64,000 bases of DNA from Bacteroides mediterraneensis (lineage in GTDB: Bacteria; Bacteroidota; Bacteroidia; Bacteroidales; Bacteroidaceae): assembly GCF_900128455.1 (NCBI RefSeq), contig NZ_LT635783.1:855011-919010 (forward strand), in the 5' to 3' direction. The translations under genes were made by a program, and so were the position numbers. Within the stretch, counting starts at the first letter, position 1, and every line of letters begins with the position of its first letter. The notes below the pieces were generated by a model, which saw nothing but the letters and a program-made list of their open reading frames with translations, did no database searches and was not told the origin of the DNA. Below, piece after piece: positions 18,350 through 27,906 of this stretch.

Positions 18350-19497
18350 AATACTATTTGATTGTTGGAGAAGCGTCGGGCGACTTGCATGCCTCCAATC
18401 TGATGAAATCCTTGCAGCAGCATGATCCGGAGGCGGAATTCCGCTTCTTCGGAGGTGATTTGATGGCTGGAGCGGGAGGTACTTTGGTGAAGCATTATAA
18501 AGATATGGCCTATATGGGGTTCATTCCTGTTTTGCTTCATTTGCGGACTATTTTCCGGAATATGGATTATTGTAAGAAAGATATTGTCCGCTGGCAGCCG
18601 GATGTATTGATTTTGGTGGATTATCCGGGATTCAATTTGAAAATTGCCGAGTATATCAAGGCGCATACCCGTATTCCGATATTTTATTACATTTCTCCCA
18701 AAATCTGGGCTTGGAAGGAATACCGTATTAAAAATATCAAGCGTGATGTGGACGAATTGTTCTCCATTCTTCCTTTTGAGCTGGAGTTCTTTCGAAAACA
18801 CTCTTATCCGATTCATTATGTGGGAAATCCGTGTGTGGATGCGGTTGACCGTTTTCAACAGACGTATACAGAAGATTTTTCTCATTTCACGGCACGCAAC
18901 AACCTGGGCAGTAAACCGATTATAGCCTTGCTGGCCGGTAGCCGGAAGCAGGAGATAAAGGATAACCTTTCACGGATGATAGAGGCTTCCCGTGCATTCC
19001 CGGAATATCAGTTTGTGATTGCGGGGGCTCCCGGTATTGCTCCTGAGTTTTATCGGGCTTACATGGGAAAAGATGCAGAAATTGTTTTCGGACAGACCTA
19101 TGATTTGTTGTCTCATGCTACGGCGGCTTTGGTGACAAGTGGGACGGCTACGCTGGAAACAGCCTTGTTCTGTGTGCCTCAGGTCGTATGCTATTATACT
19201 GCTGCCGGAAAGCTGGTTTCATTTCTGAGGAGACACATTTTGAAGGTGAAATATATCTCGTTGGTGAATCTGATTGCAGGGCGTGAGGTCGTGACAGAGC
19301 TTGTGGCCGACGGGATGACGGTGGAAAACGTAAAAACGGAATTGGCACGGATTGTTCCGGGAGGAGACGGTCGGAAGGCGATGCAGAAAGACTATGAGAT
19401 ACTGGCAGGTATCTTGGGTGAGGCAGGAGCTTCTGATAGGGCAGCCTCTCAAATGGTCGAACTGTTGTGGAAAAAATATCACAGGTCCTCAATCTAG
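18346..19497 (+). CDS. lpxB: Lipid-A-disaccharide synthase
   Basis: Condenses UDP-diacylglucosamine with lipid X to form the lipid A disaccharide at the inner membrane. The 383-residue GT19 protein begins MKYYLIVGEASGDLHAS, with the conserved GEASGD near residues 8-13. Further on are PKIWAWKEYRIK, YVGNPCVDAV (about 160), LLAGSRKQEI (about 195) and SGTATLETALFCVPQV (about 265). Length is normal. It overlaps surE by 4 bases, a pairing seen in Bacteroidetes. Confidence 0.95.
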   Translation: MKYYLIVGEASGDLHASNLMKSLQQHDPEAEFRFFGGDLMAGAGGTLVKHYKDMAYMGFIPVLLHLRTIFRNMDYCKKDIVRWQPDVLILVDYPGFNLKIAEYIKAHTRIPIFYYISPKIWAWKEYRIKNIKRDVDELFSILPFELEFFRKHSYPIHYVGNPCVDAVDRFQQTYTEDFSHFTARNNLGSKPIIALLAGSRKQEIKDNLSRMIEASRAFPEYQFVIAGAPGIAPEFYRAYMGKDAEIVFGQTYDLLSHATAALVTSGTATLETALFCVPQVVCYYTAAGKLVSFLRRHILKVKYISLVNLIAGREVVTELVADGMTVENVKTELARIVPGGDGRKAMQKDYEILAGILGEAGASDRAASQMVELLWKKYHRSSI

Positions 19498-19510
19498 TTT
19501 TGAGGACCTG
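19482..19510. terminator. Bidirectional hairpin between lpxB and cdsA
   Basis: Eleven-bp perfect stem CAGGTCCTCAA/TTGAGGACCTG with a 7-base loop; it contains the lpxB stop codon. No long U run on either side, so termination may be weak. Confidence 0.55.
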
Positions 19511-19520
19511 CTTCTTGAAT

Positions 19521-20366
19521 TTAAAAGAAAGAAATCACATATAAATATACGACGGCTGCCGGTACTGCCATCAGCGTGCTGTCAAACCGGTCGAGCATTC
19601 CGCCATGCCCCGGAAGAATATTACCAGAGTCTTTTATTCCCAGTGTACGTTTCAGTAAGGATTCTGTCAGGTCACCCCACGTGCCGAATACCACAACGGT
19701 CAGGGCGAGTCCAATCCATACCCCTATCGACATGAAGGGGAAGAAATGTGCCATAAGAATGGCCGCACTGATGCTGAATACCCCTCCTCCGATGGAGCCT
19801 TCCCACGATTTCTTGGGCGAGATTCTTTCAAACAGACGGTGCTTTCCAAACAACATCCCTGTACAATAGGCTCCCGTGTCATTTATCCAAGTAAAAATAA
19901 AGATGGATAAAGGCAATATCGGATTATATTGTATCTGATAAGGCGATGTGCCTCCCACAGAGTGATAAGCCAGTACGTTCAACATGGAAAATGACAAGGC
20001 GATATATACCTGACTCATCATGGTATATGCCCAATTGTTCAGCGGGTTTTTCTTCTTCAAGTACAATTCGCTTACCAACAGGTAGATGAGGAGGAACAAA
20101 TAAGGTATCAGAATTTCGCTCTGTCCAGGCATCACACCCAGATAGGCGAATCCGAAGAACAAGAAGACACCTGCCAGCATGCAGATGGGTTTGTTGATTT
20201 CCACATCCGGCTGCTTGCTGACAATGGTTCCAAATTCATGGATGGTCAGTGCGGTGATTAGTGCGAACAATAAGGAGAAAGAGATAGGCCCTCCCAGGAT
20301 ACATCCTATGAGGACACCTACAAAAATAACTCCTGTAATGGCGCGTTGAATAAAATTGCTTTTCAC
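19521..20366 (-). CDS. cdsA: Phosphatidate cytidylyltransferase (CDP-diglyceride synthase)
   Basis: Makes CDP-diacylglycerol from CTP and phosphatidic acid for phospholipid synthesis. The 281-residue inner-membrane protein has about seven helices. It ends with the family signature: SPKKSWEGSIGG, GDLTESLLKRTLGIKDSG and PGHGGMLDRFDS, which includes the metal-binding aspartates. Last gene of the rsfS-ftsH-cdsA run, 33 bp after ftsH. Confidence 0.94.
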   Translation of the reverse strand: MKSNFIQRAITGVIFVGVLIGCILGGPISFSLLFALITALTIHEFGTIVSKQPDVEINKPICMLAGVFLFFGFAYLGVMPGQSEILIPYLFLLIYLLVSELYLKKKNPLNNWAYTMMSQVYIALSFSMLNVLAYHSVGGTSPYQIQYNPILPLSIFIFTWINDTGAYCTGMLFGKHRLFERISPKKSWEGSIGGGVFSISAAILMAHFFPFMSIGVWIGLALTVVVFGTWGDLTESLLKRTLGIKDSGNILPGHGGMLDRFDSTLMAVPAAVVYLYVISFF

Positions 20367-20399
20367 GGTGTTTTATGTATTTCCCAATAAACTTGGCGG

Positions 20400-22454
20400 T
20401 TATTTTTCTCCTTCTGCAGGTTGAGACTCATCAGTCGCAGGCTTTTCTTCCGGCTTTTCTTCCGTGGGCTCTGCGGATTCAGAAGTCTCCTGCTTGTTCT
20501 CCAGCTGTTTGGTCGCTTCTGTCTGTTCGTTGGCGGCCATGATTTCCTCCGAACGTGAAGTCCACGGACGTTTACCAAAGATACGTTCCACATCCTCTGC
20601 AAAGATGACTTCTCGTTCTATCAGCAATTGGGCCAGTTGGTTGTGTCCTTCACTGTGTTCTTTCAACAGTTCCTTGGCCCGTGTGTATTGCTCATTGATC
20701 ATGTTTTGTACTTCCTGGTCAATGAGTTCGGCAGTATGTTCACTGTAAGGTTTGGTGAAACTATAGTCTTCGTTGCTGTTGTAATAACACAGGTTGGGAA
20801 GTTTGTCGCTCATACCGGCGTAAGCAATCATGCCGTATGCCTGTTTGGTCACTCGTTCCAAGTCGTTCATGGCACCGGTAGAAATATGGCCGATAAAGAG
20901 TTCTTCAGCCGCACGTCCCCCCAAAGTGGCGCACATTTCGTCCAGCATCTGTTCCTTTGTCGTGATTTGGCGTTCTTCCGGAAGATACCAGGCTGCTCCC
21001 AATGCACGGCCTCTCGGTACGATGGTGACCTTGATCAGCGGGTTAGCATGTTCCAAGAACCAGGAAATTGTGGCGTGGCCCGCTTCATGCAGGGCAATGG
21101 CACGTTTTTCGGCTGCCGTCATCACTTTTGTCTTCTTCTCCAAACCGCCCACAATACGGTCGATTGCGGCTAGGAAATCATCCTTACCTACACTCTTCTT
21201 TTGGTGACGGGCGGCAATCAGAGCGGCTTCGTTACATACATTTGCAATATCTGCTCCGCTGAACCCCGGAGTCTGGCGGGCCAGCAGATCTACATCTACA
21301 GAGTCATCCAGTTTCAACGGTCTCAAATGTACACCGAATACTTCCTTCCGTTCGTTCAAGTCCGGCAGGTCCACGTAAATCTGACGGTCAAAACGCCCGG
21401 CACGCAGTAAGGCTTTATCCAAGATATCTACACGGTTAGTGGCAGCCAGAATGATGACTCCACTGTTGGAACCGAATCCGTCCATCTCGGTCAGCAACTG
21501 GTTCAGGGTGTTTTCGCGTTCATCGTTTCCTCCCATGCTCGGGTTTTTGCCACGGGCCCGTCCTACGGCATCAATTTCATCGATGAAAATGATACAAGGG
21601 GCTTTTTCCTTTGCCTGGCGGAACAGGTCGCGCACACGGGATGCACCTACACCGACAAACATTTCCACAAAGTCGGAACCGGAGATAGAGAAGAAAGGAA
21701 CATCTGCTTCTCCGGCTACAGCTTTGGCCAACAAAGTCTTACCGGTTCCCGGGGGGCCTACCAGCAGAGCGCCTTTAGGTATTTTACCTCCCAGTTCCGT
21801 ATATTTTTGCGGTTGTTTCAGGAAGTCTACAATTTCCTGCACCTCCTGTTTGGCTGCAGCCTGTCCTGCTACATCCTTGAAAGTGATGCGGTTGGTACCT
21901 TTTTCAAAGAGCTGCGCCTTGCTTCTGCCTACATTGAAAACGTTCGATGAGCCGCCGGCACCTCCGCCGCCTCCCATCCGTCGCATAGCAAACATCCAGA
22001 TGGCAATAAGGACGACAAAAGGCAGTACGTTCCAAAGAATCAGGCTGAAATAGTCACTTTTCTTTTCATATTGTATAGAACCGGTGAAAGTTCCAGCTTT
22101 TTGTTGTTCATCCAGAAATTTGTCCAATGCTTCCATAGAACCGATTTGTACGTGAATGGCCGGACTCCTTCCCACTTTGCTGGCATCTTTCTTGAAGACA
22201 TCCACTATGTGTTCCGGTTTGATATACATTTCGATTGTATTGTTATCGTATGCCACGATTTTATCTGCATATCCTTTGGTAACCATTTCCTGAAATTCCG
22301 TGTAGTTCACTTCTTTAGTAGCGCTACCTTCATCTCCAGAGAAATAAAGAAAAGCAAAAATCATGGCGATAATGACGTAAAGCCACGTCAGACTGAAACG
22401 TGGTACGTTGATTTTTGGCTTGTTATTGTTATTATTGTTTGAATTGTTACTCAT
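20400..22454 (-). CDS. ftsH: ATP-dependent zinc metalloprotease FtsH
   Basis: Membrane-anchored AAA+ protease for quality control and regulated proteolysis. Of 684 residues, an asparagine-rich N-terminus precedes two membrane helices (about 22-38 and 138-156). Then come the AAA domain with Walker A GPPGTGKT (233-240), Walker [11 protein letters not shown], the second-region-of-homology arginines, and the zinc site H456-E-A-G-H460. The C-terminal 50 residues are a low-complexity Glu/Pro/Thr tail, which is variable in the family. It follows rsfS by 20 bp. Confidence 0.96.
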   Translation of the reverse strand: MSNNSNNNNNNKPKINVPRFSLTWLYVIIAMIFAFLYFSGDEGSATKEVNYTEFQEMVTKGYADKIVAYDNNTIEMYIKPEHIVDVFKKDASKVGRSPAIHVQIGSMEALDKFLDEQQKAGTFTGSIQYEKKSDYFSLILWNVLPFVVLIAIWMFAMRRMGGGGGAGGSSNVFNVGRSKAQLFEKGTNRITFKDVAGQAAAKQEVQEIVDFLKQPQKYTELGGKIPKGALLVGPPGTGKTLLAKAVAGEADVPFFSISGSDFVEMFVGVGASRVRDLFRQAKEKAPCIIFIDEIDAVGRARGKNPSMGGNDERENTLNQLLTEMDGFGSNSGVIILAATNRVDILDKALLRAGRFDRQIYVDLPDLNERKEVFGVHLRPLKLDDSVDVDLLARQTPGFSGADIANVCNEAALIAARHQKKSVGKDDFLAAIDRIVGGLEKKTKVMTAAEKRAIALHEAGHATISWFLEHANPLIKVTIVPRGRALGAAWYLPEERQITTKEQMLDEMCATLGGRAAEELFIGHISTGAMNDLERVTKQAYGMIAYAGMSDKLPNLCYYNSNEDYSFTKPYSEHTAELIDQEVQNMINEQYTRAKELLKEHSEGHNQLAQLLIEREVIFAEDVERIFGKRPWTSRSEEIMAANEQTEATKQLENKQETSESAEPTEEKPEEKPATDESQPAEGEK

Positions 22455-22474
22455 AATTCTATACCTATATTATA

Positions 22475-22834
22475 TTAGTCTAAATCTGGAATGCGAGTCA
22501 GTTTGGCATCCGCCCACAAATGTTCCAGATTGTAAAAATTCCGTACTTCCGGTAAAAATACATGCACAATGACCTCACTGTAATCCATAGCTACCCATTG
22601 AGCATTTCTTTGTCCGTCTATGGCATATACTTTGGTTCCGGTTTCTTTTCTGACATGTTCTTTGATAGAGTCAACGATGGCCAATACTTGGCTGGGCGAA
22701 TTTCCCTGGCAAATGACAAAATATTTACAGATGGTATCTTCTATTTCAGTTAAATCGACAATGACAATCTGTTTCCCTTTTTTCTCTTGAATTCCTTCAG
22801 TGATTTTTTCTATTAAATTTGTTGTTTCGTTCAT
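22475..22834 (-). CDS. rsfS: Ribosome silencing factor RsfS (RsfA/Iojap family)
   Basis: Binds ribosomal protein uL14 and blocks subunit joining when nutrients are short. The 119-residue protein covers the whole Iojap domain, with the conserved stretches CKYFVICQGNSPSQV, YAIDGQRNAQWVAMDY and VIVHVFLPEVRNFYNLEHLW. First gene of the run with ftsH and cdsA, on the minus strand, upstream of a probable promoter at 22888-22895. Confidence 0.94.
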   Translation of the reverse strand: MNETTNLIEKITEGIQEKKGKQIVIVDLTEIEDTICKYFVICQGNSPSQVLAIVDSIKEHVRKETGTKVYAIDGQRNAQWVAMDYSEVIVHVFLPEVRNFYNLEHLWADAKLTRIPDLD

Positions 22835-22887
22835 TCTTTTGAATCTTCCTATATTTACAAATAAAGTTCTTTATATAATAAGTAGGG

Positions 22888-22895
22888 CAAATATA
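22888..22895 (-). promoter_or_regulatory. Putative -7 element for rsfS-ftsH-cdsA
   Basis: Minus strand TATATTTG fits TAnnTTTG, about 54 bases upstream of the rsfS start. The -33 region is only T-rich. Confidence 0.45.
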
Positions 22896-22987
22896 CTTGC
22901 TTTTCCGTATATCAGAAAATTTTTGCCTGAAAGAAGCTGAAAAAAGAAGAAAAATATGTTTTTGAGAAGAAAAAAATGCCCGAATGC

Positions 22988-23017
22988 TTTGTATGTTCCA
23001 AAAATGTTGTACCTTTG
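22988..23017 (+). promoter_or_regulatory. Promoter of the tRNA-Gln pair
   Basis: A -33 TTTG (22988-22991) and a -7 TACCTTTG (23010-23017) are separated by 18 bases, about 41 bases upstream of the first tRNA. Confidence 0.75.
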
Positions 23018-23057
23018 CACCGTCAAACAAAAAGGATGACAATCGTTCTTTCGATTT

Positions 23058-23128
23058 TGGGCTATGGTGTAATGGTAACACAACAGATTCTGGTCCTGTT
23101 TTTCTTGGTTCGAATCCGAGTAGCCCAA
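23058..23128 (+). tRNA. tRNA-Gln (anticodon CTG), copy 1
   Basis: 71 bases folding as a cloverleaf. The acceptor stem is TGGGCTA/TAGCCCA and the D arm GTGT-AATGGTA-ACAC. The anticodon loop TTCTGGT has CTG at positions 34-36, the T arm is CTTGG-TTCGAAT-CCGAG, and the discriminator is A. U1-A72 is a glutamine tRNA hallmark. The pair closing the anticodon loop is A31/C39, a mismatch. CCA is not encoded. Confidence 0.93.
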
Positions 23129-23170
23129 CTTCTTTTTTGCCGCGTTTCCACGGAGGAGACAAAGCACTAT

Positions 23171-23241
23171 TGGGCTATGGTGTAATGGTAACACAACAGA
23201 TTCTGGTCCTGTTTTTCTTGGTTCGAATCCGAGTAGCCCAA
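23171..23241 (+). tRNA. tRNA-Gln (anticodon CTG), copy 2
   Basis: Identical over all 71 bases to the copy at 23058-23128, including the A31/C39 mismatch, and 42 bases downstream of it. Both copies are probably cut from one precursor ending at the terminator just after. Confidence 0.93.
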
Positions 23242-23243
23242 CA

Positions 23244-23277
23244 AAAAGGTGTTCTGATTTTTCAGAACACCTTTTTT
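23244..23277 (+). terminator. Terminator of the tRNA-Gln operon
   Basis: Stem AAAAGGTGTTCTGA/TCAGAACACCTTTT with a 4-base T loop, then TTTTGTTTTT. Confidence 0.92.
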
Positions 23278-23290
23278 GTTTTTTACTTTT

Positions 23291-23298
23291 TATATTTG
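23291..23298 (+). promoter_or_regulatory. Putative -7 element for the OmpA-family gene
   Basis: TATATTTG fits TAnnTTTG. It predicts an AT-rich leader of about 135 bases before the ATG at 23440, a feature common for abundant Bacteroides outer-membrane proteins. Spacing to a -33 box is not canonical. Confidence 0.5.
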
Positions 23299-23439
23299 TA
23301 GAGGGGAATATATGGTAACCTTTTATTGAGGTACTCTTTAAATGTTAATAATATTTATTTCGCAAACAATTGAAAGTACATTCTAGTTATTAAAACATCG
23401 AGATTGAAAAATGTGATTAATTAAAGTTTGAATGAAAAA

Positions 23440-24582
23440 ATGAAAAAGGTAACAATTTTAGTAGCTGCAGCTTTGGCTGTAACGGGCCTTTCTGCAAATG
23501 CACAAAAGGCGTACGAGGGAACTCGTTTTCTTGACAATTGGTATGTGGGCGTGAAAGGTGGAGTCACAACTCCTGCTGCTCATTCCGCTTTCTGGCGTAA
23601 CATGCGTGCGGAAACAGGTATTGAACTGGGTAAGCAGATTACTCCGGTTCTGGCTGTATCTTTTGAAGGATTGACGGGTATCAATACCTCAATGAGTAGA
23701 ACGGCTTTCGATGATTTGAATTTGGGAGCATTGGGTAAAATCAACTTGAATAATCTGTTCTTCGGGTATAACGGTGAGCCGAGATTGTTTGAAGTGGAAG
23801 GTATTGCCGGATTTGGCTGGGGACATGACTTCATGAACTCGGGTTATGGATATGACCGTTCTTATATGGTAAGCCGTTTCGGTGCAAGCTTGAACTTCAA
23901 TTTGGGTGAGCAAAAGGCATGGACTGTAAATGTTCGTCCGGCTATTGTTTATAGAATGGATGGTAACCGTGCACAATTGCTGAATGTCAACAAGTCGAAG
24001 ATTGAAATCTTGGCAGGTGTGACTTACCATTTTGCTAGCAGCAACGGTAAGCATTACATGACTATCCAGAAACCTTATAATCAGGCAGAAGTTGATGCGT
24101 TGAATGAATCTATCAATGCGTTGCGTGCTGAAAATGCCCGTAAGGAGGAAGCTTTGAATGCGAAAGAAGCTGAGAATGCCCGTCTGGCAAAAGAACTGAC
24201 CGATTTGAAGAATGCACCTAAGCAGGTTGAAACAATCGTTCAGAACACCCATTCCAAGTCATTGGAATCAGTGATTACTTTCCGTCAGGGAAAGACTGCC
24301 ATCAGCGCAGACCAGATTCCGAATGTAGAACGTATTGCTACTTATATGAAGAACAATCCGAAGAGTACAGTTGTAATCAAGGGATATGCTTCTCCGGAAG
24401 GTAGTGCGGAAGTCAATGCACGTGTGGCCAATCAGCGTGCGGAAGCCGTGAAGAACATGCTGATCAGTAAGTACAAAATCAGTGCTTCACGTATCACTGC
24501 TGAAGGTCAGGGAGTAGGTGATATGTTCTCTGAACCGGACTGGAACCGTGTAAGTATTGCGACATTGAATGAAGCGGAATAA
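23440..24582 (+). CDS. OmpA-family outer-membrane porin
   Basis: Major outer-membrane beta-barrel with a peptidoglycan-binding tail. The ATG at 23440 gives 380 residues starting with a signal peptide (MKKVTILVAAALAVTGLSANA). An eight-strand barrel follows (about residues 25-205). Then comes a heptad-like alanine/glutamate coiled coil (about 220-260; ALRAENARKEEALNAKEAEN). The C-terminal OmpA domain contains the binding motif region VIKGYASPEGSAEVNARVAN with the conserved NxR-type R. The gene has its own promoter and terminator. An in-frame TTG four codons earlier is unlikely to be the start. Confidence 0.92.
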   Translation: MKKVTILVAAALAVTGLSANAQKAYEGTRFLDNWYVGVKGGVTTPAAHSAFWRNMRAETGIELGKQITPVLAVSFEGLTGINTSMSRTAFDDLNLGALGKINLNNLFFGYNGEPRLFEVEGIAGFGWGHDFMNSGYGYDRSYMVSRFGASLNFNLGEQKAWTVNVRPAIVYRMDGNRAQLLNVNKSKIEILAGVTYHFASSNGKHYMTIQKPYNQAEVDALNESINALRAENARKEEALNAKEAENARLAKELTDLKNAPKQVETIVQNTHSKSLESVITFRQGKTAISADQIPNVERIATYMKNNPKSTVVIKGYASPEGSAEVNARVANQRAEAVKNMLISKYKISASRITAEGQGVGDMFSEPDWNRVSIATLNEAE

Positions 24583-24611
24583 TTCTTTTTAAATTGAAAT
24601 AATGTAGTCTG

Positions 24612-24648
24612 AAGGCTGTTGCAGGTAAAGCTGTGACAGCCTTTTTTG
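24612..24648 (+). terminator. Terminator of the OmpA-family gene
   Basis: Eight-bp stem AAGGCTGT/ACAGCCTT (24612-24619, 24636-24643) followed by TTTTTT. Confidence 0.8.
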
Positions 24649-24721
24649 CGTTTTATCCGTGGTAGGGAGGTTTTTGCATTTCTTGTATTTATGAATTGTG
24701 GGAAAAGTGGCTGAAAAGCAT

Positions 24722-24729
24722 TATCTTTG
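24722..24729 (+). promoter_or_regulatory. Putative -7 element for the radical SAM gene
   Basis: TATCTTTG, an exact TAnnTTTG match, 19 bases before the ATG at 24749. It implies a very short leader. Confidence 0.55.
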
Positions 24730-24748
24730 TCCCCGAATTTGTAAAATC

Positions 24749-25684
24749 ATGGAAGAACGTACACGATACAATGATTTTGCCAAGTTTCTGGCGCTTCATT
24801 TCCCATTCAAGGTGCAGAAGATTTCCCTGAATGTGGGATTTACCTGTCCGAACAGGGATGGAGTAAAAGGATATGGAGGATGTACCTATTGCAATAATCA
24901 GACGTTTAATCCTGCCTATTGCCGGACGGACAAGTCGGTAACGGAGCAGCTGGAAGAAGGAAAGGCCTTTTTTGCACGGAAGTATCCGGAGATGAGATAC
25001 CTTGCTTATTTTCAGGCTTATACCAATACCTATGCGGAACTGGAGAAGCTGCGGCAGATGTACGAGGATGCCCTTCGGGTGGAAGGGGTTGTCGGACTGG
25101 TGATAGGTACCCGTCCGGACTGTATGCCCGATGAATTGCTGGATTACCTGGAAGAACTGAATCGTCGGACTTTCCTGCTGGTGGAATACGGTATTGAAAG
25201 TACGGACAACCAGACTTTGCAGCGCATTAACCGTGGACATACGTTTGAATGCACGGTGGATGCCGTGGAACGTACGGCGGCAAGGGGTATTCGTGTGGGG
25301 GGGCATGTCATTCTGGGCCTTCCGGATGAAGATCACGAGGCCATCATCCGTCAGGCTGCACAAGTATCGGAACTGCCTCTTACAACGTTGAAGATGCATC
25401 AGTTGCAATTGGTGCGCGGCACACGTATGGCCCGTGAGTATGAGTTGCATCCCGAGGAATTCCATCTGTATGAGGTAGACGAATATATTGACCTTGTGAT
25501 TGATTATCTGGAGCGTGTGCGTCCCGATTTGGTATTGGAACGTTTTGTGTCGCAATCACCCAAGGAATTGCTGATTGCTCCCGACTGGGGAATCAAGAAC
25601 TATGAGTTTGCCGTCCGCATGAAGCGTCGTCTGCAGGAAAGGGATACTTGGCAAGGTAAGCTTTATGAGAGAGAAAAAGAATAA
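24749..25684 (+). CDS. TIGR01212-family radical SAM protein
   Basis: Radical SAM enzyme of the YtqA/YhcC group; the in vivo substrate is not established for this family. From ATG 24749 the protein is 311 residues. The 4Fe-4S ligands are in the family-specific spacing: GFTCPNRDG, then GGCTYCNN, i.e. a long gap between the first cysteine and the CxxC pair. GIESTDNQTLQRINRGH and GLPDEDHEAII are further radical-SAM barrel strands. The start at 24698 is rejected because the promoter box lies inside that extension. A flavodiiron protein follows after 34 bp and may share the transcript. Confidence 0.9.
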   Translation: MEERTRYNDFAKFLALHFPFKVQKISLNVGFTCPNRDGVKGYGGCTYCNNQTFNPAYCRTDKSVTEQLEEGKAFFARKYPEMRYLAYFQAYTNTYAELEKLRQMYEDALRVEGVVGLVIGTRPDCMPDELLDYLEELNRRTFLLVEYGIESTDNQTLQRINRGHTFECTVDAVERTAARGIRVGGHVILGLPDEDHEAIIRQAAQVSELPLTTLKMHQLQLVRGTRMAREYELHPEEFHLYEVDEYIDLVIDYLERVRPDLVLERFVSQSPKELLIAPDWGIKNYEFAVRMKRRLQERDTWQGKLYEREKE

Positions 25685-25718
25685 AAACAATATAGTATTT
25701 TAAATTAATAGGATATCA

Positions 25719-26909
25719 ATGGAAATTAAAGGTAAAGTTCATTATGTCGGTGTGAACGACCGCACAAAAGCATTGTTTGAGAATTTGTGGCCACTGCCGT
25801 ACGGCGTATCTTATAACTCTTATCTGATTGCAGATGACGATATGGTGGCACTGGTGGATACGGTAGACGTTGCTTTCTTTGAAGTTTATATCAAGAAAAT
25901 CCGCAGCATCATCGGCGACCGTAAAATCAATTATTTGATTATAAACCACATGGAACCAGACCACTCAGGTTCTATCGCATTGATTAAGAAATACTATCCT
26001 GAAATTGTGCTGGTAGGAAACAAGAAGACTTTCGACATGGTAGAAGGATACTATGGCGTGACAGGTGAACGTTACGTAGTGGGAGACGGCGATTTCCTGA
26101 AACTCGGACACCACAACCTGCGTTTCTATCTGGTGCCGATGGTTCACTGGCCGGAAACGATGGTCACATTCGATGAAACGGAAGGAATTCTGTTCTCTGG
26201 CGATGCCTTCGGATGTTTCGGGGCCTTGAACGGAGGTTGCATCGACCGCAACATCAATACCGATATCTATTGGAACGAAATGCGCCGTTACTATGCCAAC
26301 ATTGTAGGTAAATTCGGTAATCCGGTGCAGAGAGCTTTGCAGAAATGCAGTGGACTGCCTATCAAGATGATTTGCCCGACACACGGACCGGTATGGGAAG
26401 AATATATTCCGAAGGTGGTAGACATGTACGACAAGATGAGCCGCTATGAAGGTGAAGAAGGAGTGGTGATAGCTTACGGTACGATGTATGGCAACACGGA
26501 AGAACTGGCTGAAACCATTGCGGAAGAATTGAGTGCACAAGGTATCAAGAACATTGTGCTGCACAATGTATCTCATACGCCTCATTCTTACATCCTGGCC
26601 GATATCTTCAAGTACAAAGGACTGATTGCCGGTTGTACGACTTACAACATGCAGCTGTATCCTGAGATGGAGTCCTTGCTCAACAAGGTGGCTGCCCGTG
26701 AAATGAAGAACCGTCTGTTTGGTTACTTTGGCTCATTCACTTGGGCCAGTGCAGCTGTGAAGAAACTGGGTGAATTCACAGAGAAGCTGAAATTCGAAGT
26801 GGTAGGTAACCCGATTGAAATGAAGCAGAGCATGAAGACAGACAACTATGCACAAGCAAAAGAATTGGCAAAGGCCATGGCCGATCGTCTGAAAGCTGAC
26901 CGGAAATAA
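25719..26909 (+). CDS. Flavodiiron protein (FprA-type flavoprotein)
   Basis: Cytosolic O2 or NO reductase that protects anaerobes. The 396-residue protein has an N-terminal metallo-beta-lactamase diiron domain. Its ligands are H77-x-E79-x-D81-H82 (NHMEPDHSG), H143, D162 and H222 (THGPVW). The C-terminal flavodoxin domain starts near residue 248 with the FMN loop YGTMYGNTEE. Length and both domains are complete. No rubredoxin domain is fused, so electrons come from a separate carrier. It follows the radical SAM gene on the same strand and has a strong terminator. Confidence 0.95.
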   Translation: MEIKGKVHYVGVNDRTKALFENLWPLPYGVSYNSYLIADDDMVALVDTVDVAFFEVYIKKIRSIIGDRKINYLIINHMEPDHSGSIALIKKYYPEIVLVGNKKTFDMVEGYYGVTGERYVVGDGDFLKLGHHNLRFYLVPMVHWPETMVTFDETEGILFSGDAFGCFGALNGGCIDRNINTDIYWNEMRRYYANIVGKFGNPVQRALQKCSGLPIKMICPTHGPVWEEYIPKVVDMYDKMSRYEGEEGVVIAYGTMYGNTEELAETIAEELSAQGIKNIVLHNVSHTPHSYILADIFKYKGLIAGCTTYNMQLYPEMESLLNKVAAREMKNRLFGYFGSFTWASAAVKKLGEFTEKLKFEVVGNPIEMKQSMKTDNYAQAKELAKAMADRLKADRK

Positions 26910-26941
26910 GAAAGCGAATTTCCTGTTAGAAAATAGGATAT

Positions 26942-26988
26942 AAAAAAATCTTCCACTGAGGTGATTCCTTTGGTGGAAGATTTTTTTA
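26942..26988. terminator. Bidirectional terminator between the flavodiiron gene and mscS
   Basis: Long stem AAAAAATCTTCCAC.../...GTGGAAGATTTTTT with A and T runs on either side, serving both convergent genes. Confidence 0.9.
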
Positions 26989-27009
26989 TGCAGTGCATCT
27001 GTCCGATGC

Positions 27010-27876
27010 TTAGTCTTTTGCCTGATGTACCGTCAGCTGCGGGAACGGGAATCCGATGCCTTCCTTGTTGAAGGTGTCATACACGATTTTGTTCATGTCG
27101 AAATATACGTCCCAGTAGTTTTCGGTCTTGGTCCAGACGCGTACTTTGATATCCACGCTGCTGGCCGACAAGGCACCCAGTCCGATGAAAGGAGCAGGGG
27201 TGGTCAGGATACGGGTGTCTGCCGCAATGATGCGTTCCAGTACGGCTTTTACTTTCTCAAAGTCTTCTCCATATTCCACACCGAACACCCATTCCGCACG
27301 GCGCATTTCCTGTTTGCTGTAGTTGGTGATGGCGTTGCTGCTCAATGCGCCGTTAGGCACGTAAATGATACGGTTGTCAGTTGTAGCCAGAATGGTATGG
27401 AAAATCTGGATTTCTTTGACCGTTCCGCTGGCATTCTGTCCGTCAATGTAGTCGCCCACCTTGAACGGCTTGAATACCAGAATAATCAGTCCGCCGGCGA
27501 AGTTAGACAGATTTCCTGAAAGAGCCATACCGATAGCCACACCAGCAGAGGCCAGGATGGCGGCGAAGCTCGTGGTTTCTACTCCCAGTTTGCTCACGAT
27601 GGCAAATGCCAGAATCAGATTCAGTAGGATGTTGAGCAGACTTTTCAGGAAAGTCTGCACACTGATTTCCAGTTTCCTTTTCTCCAGAATCTTGCTGACC
27701 AGTCGTCCGATTTGCTTGATGATGAAGCGGCCTACAATGTAGATGATGATGGCCGCCAGAATGTCTTTTCCCACTTCAATCCCCCAGTTGAGCAGTTTGT
27801 CCAGAATCTGTTCCACATTGATTTTGGAAGCTGCCTTGCCTGCCTGTGCAGTTGCTTGTAATAATGTAAGTAACAT
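27010..27876 (-). CDS. Small-conductance mechanosensitive channel (MscS family)
   Basis: Inner-membrane channel that opens under osmotic downshock. The 288-residue protein matches the size of E. coli MscS. An N-terminal extension is followed by three helices. The pore-lining TM3 is alanine/glycine-rich (ILASAGVAIGMALSGNLSNF), then comes the beta domain motif KPFKVGDYIDGQNASGTVKEI. A leading 40-residue segment with a hydrophobic start may be a signal or an extra helix. It lies 30 bp downstream of the Sua5/YciO gene on the same strand. Confidence 0.92.
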   Translation of the reverse strand: MLLTLLQATAQAGKAASKINVEQILDKLLNWGIEVGKDILAAIIIYIVGRFIIKQIGRLVSKILEKRKLEISVQTFLKSLLNILLNLILAFAIVSKLGVETTSFAAILASAGVAIGMALSGNLSNFAGGLIILVFKPFKVGDYIDGQNASGTVKEIQIFHTILATTDNRIIYVPNGALSSNAITNYSKQEMRRAEWVFGVEYGEDFEKVKAVLERIIAADTRILTTPAPFIGLGALSASSVDIKVRVWTKTENYWDVYFDMNKIVYDTFNKEGIGFPFPQLTVHQAKD

Positions 27877-27906
27877 GATTTAATGATTAATTAATAATAC
27901 AGTTAT

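Noticed and set aside
23428-23442. TTG start of the OmpA-family gene
   Set aside because: The ATG four codons later gives the canonical signal peptide start.
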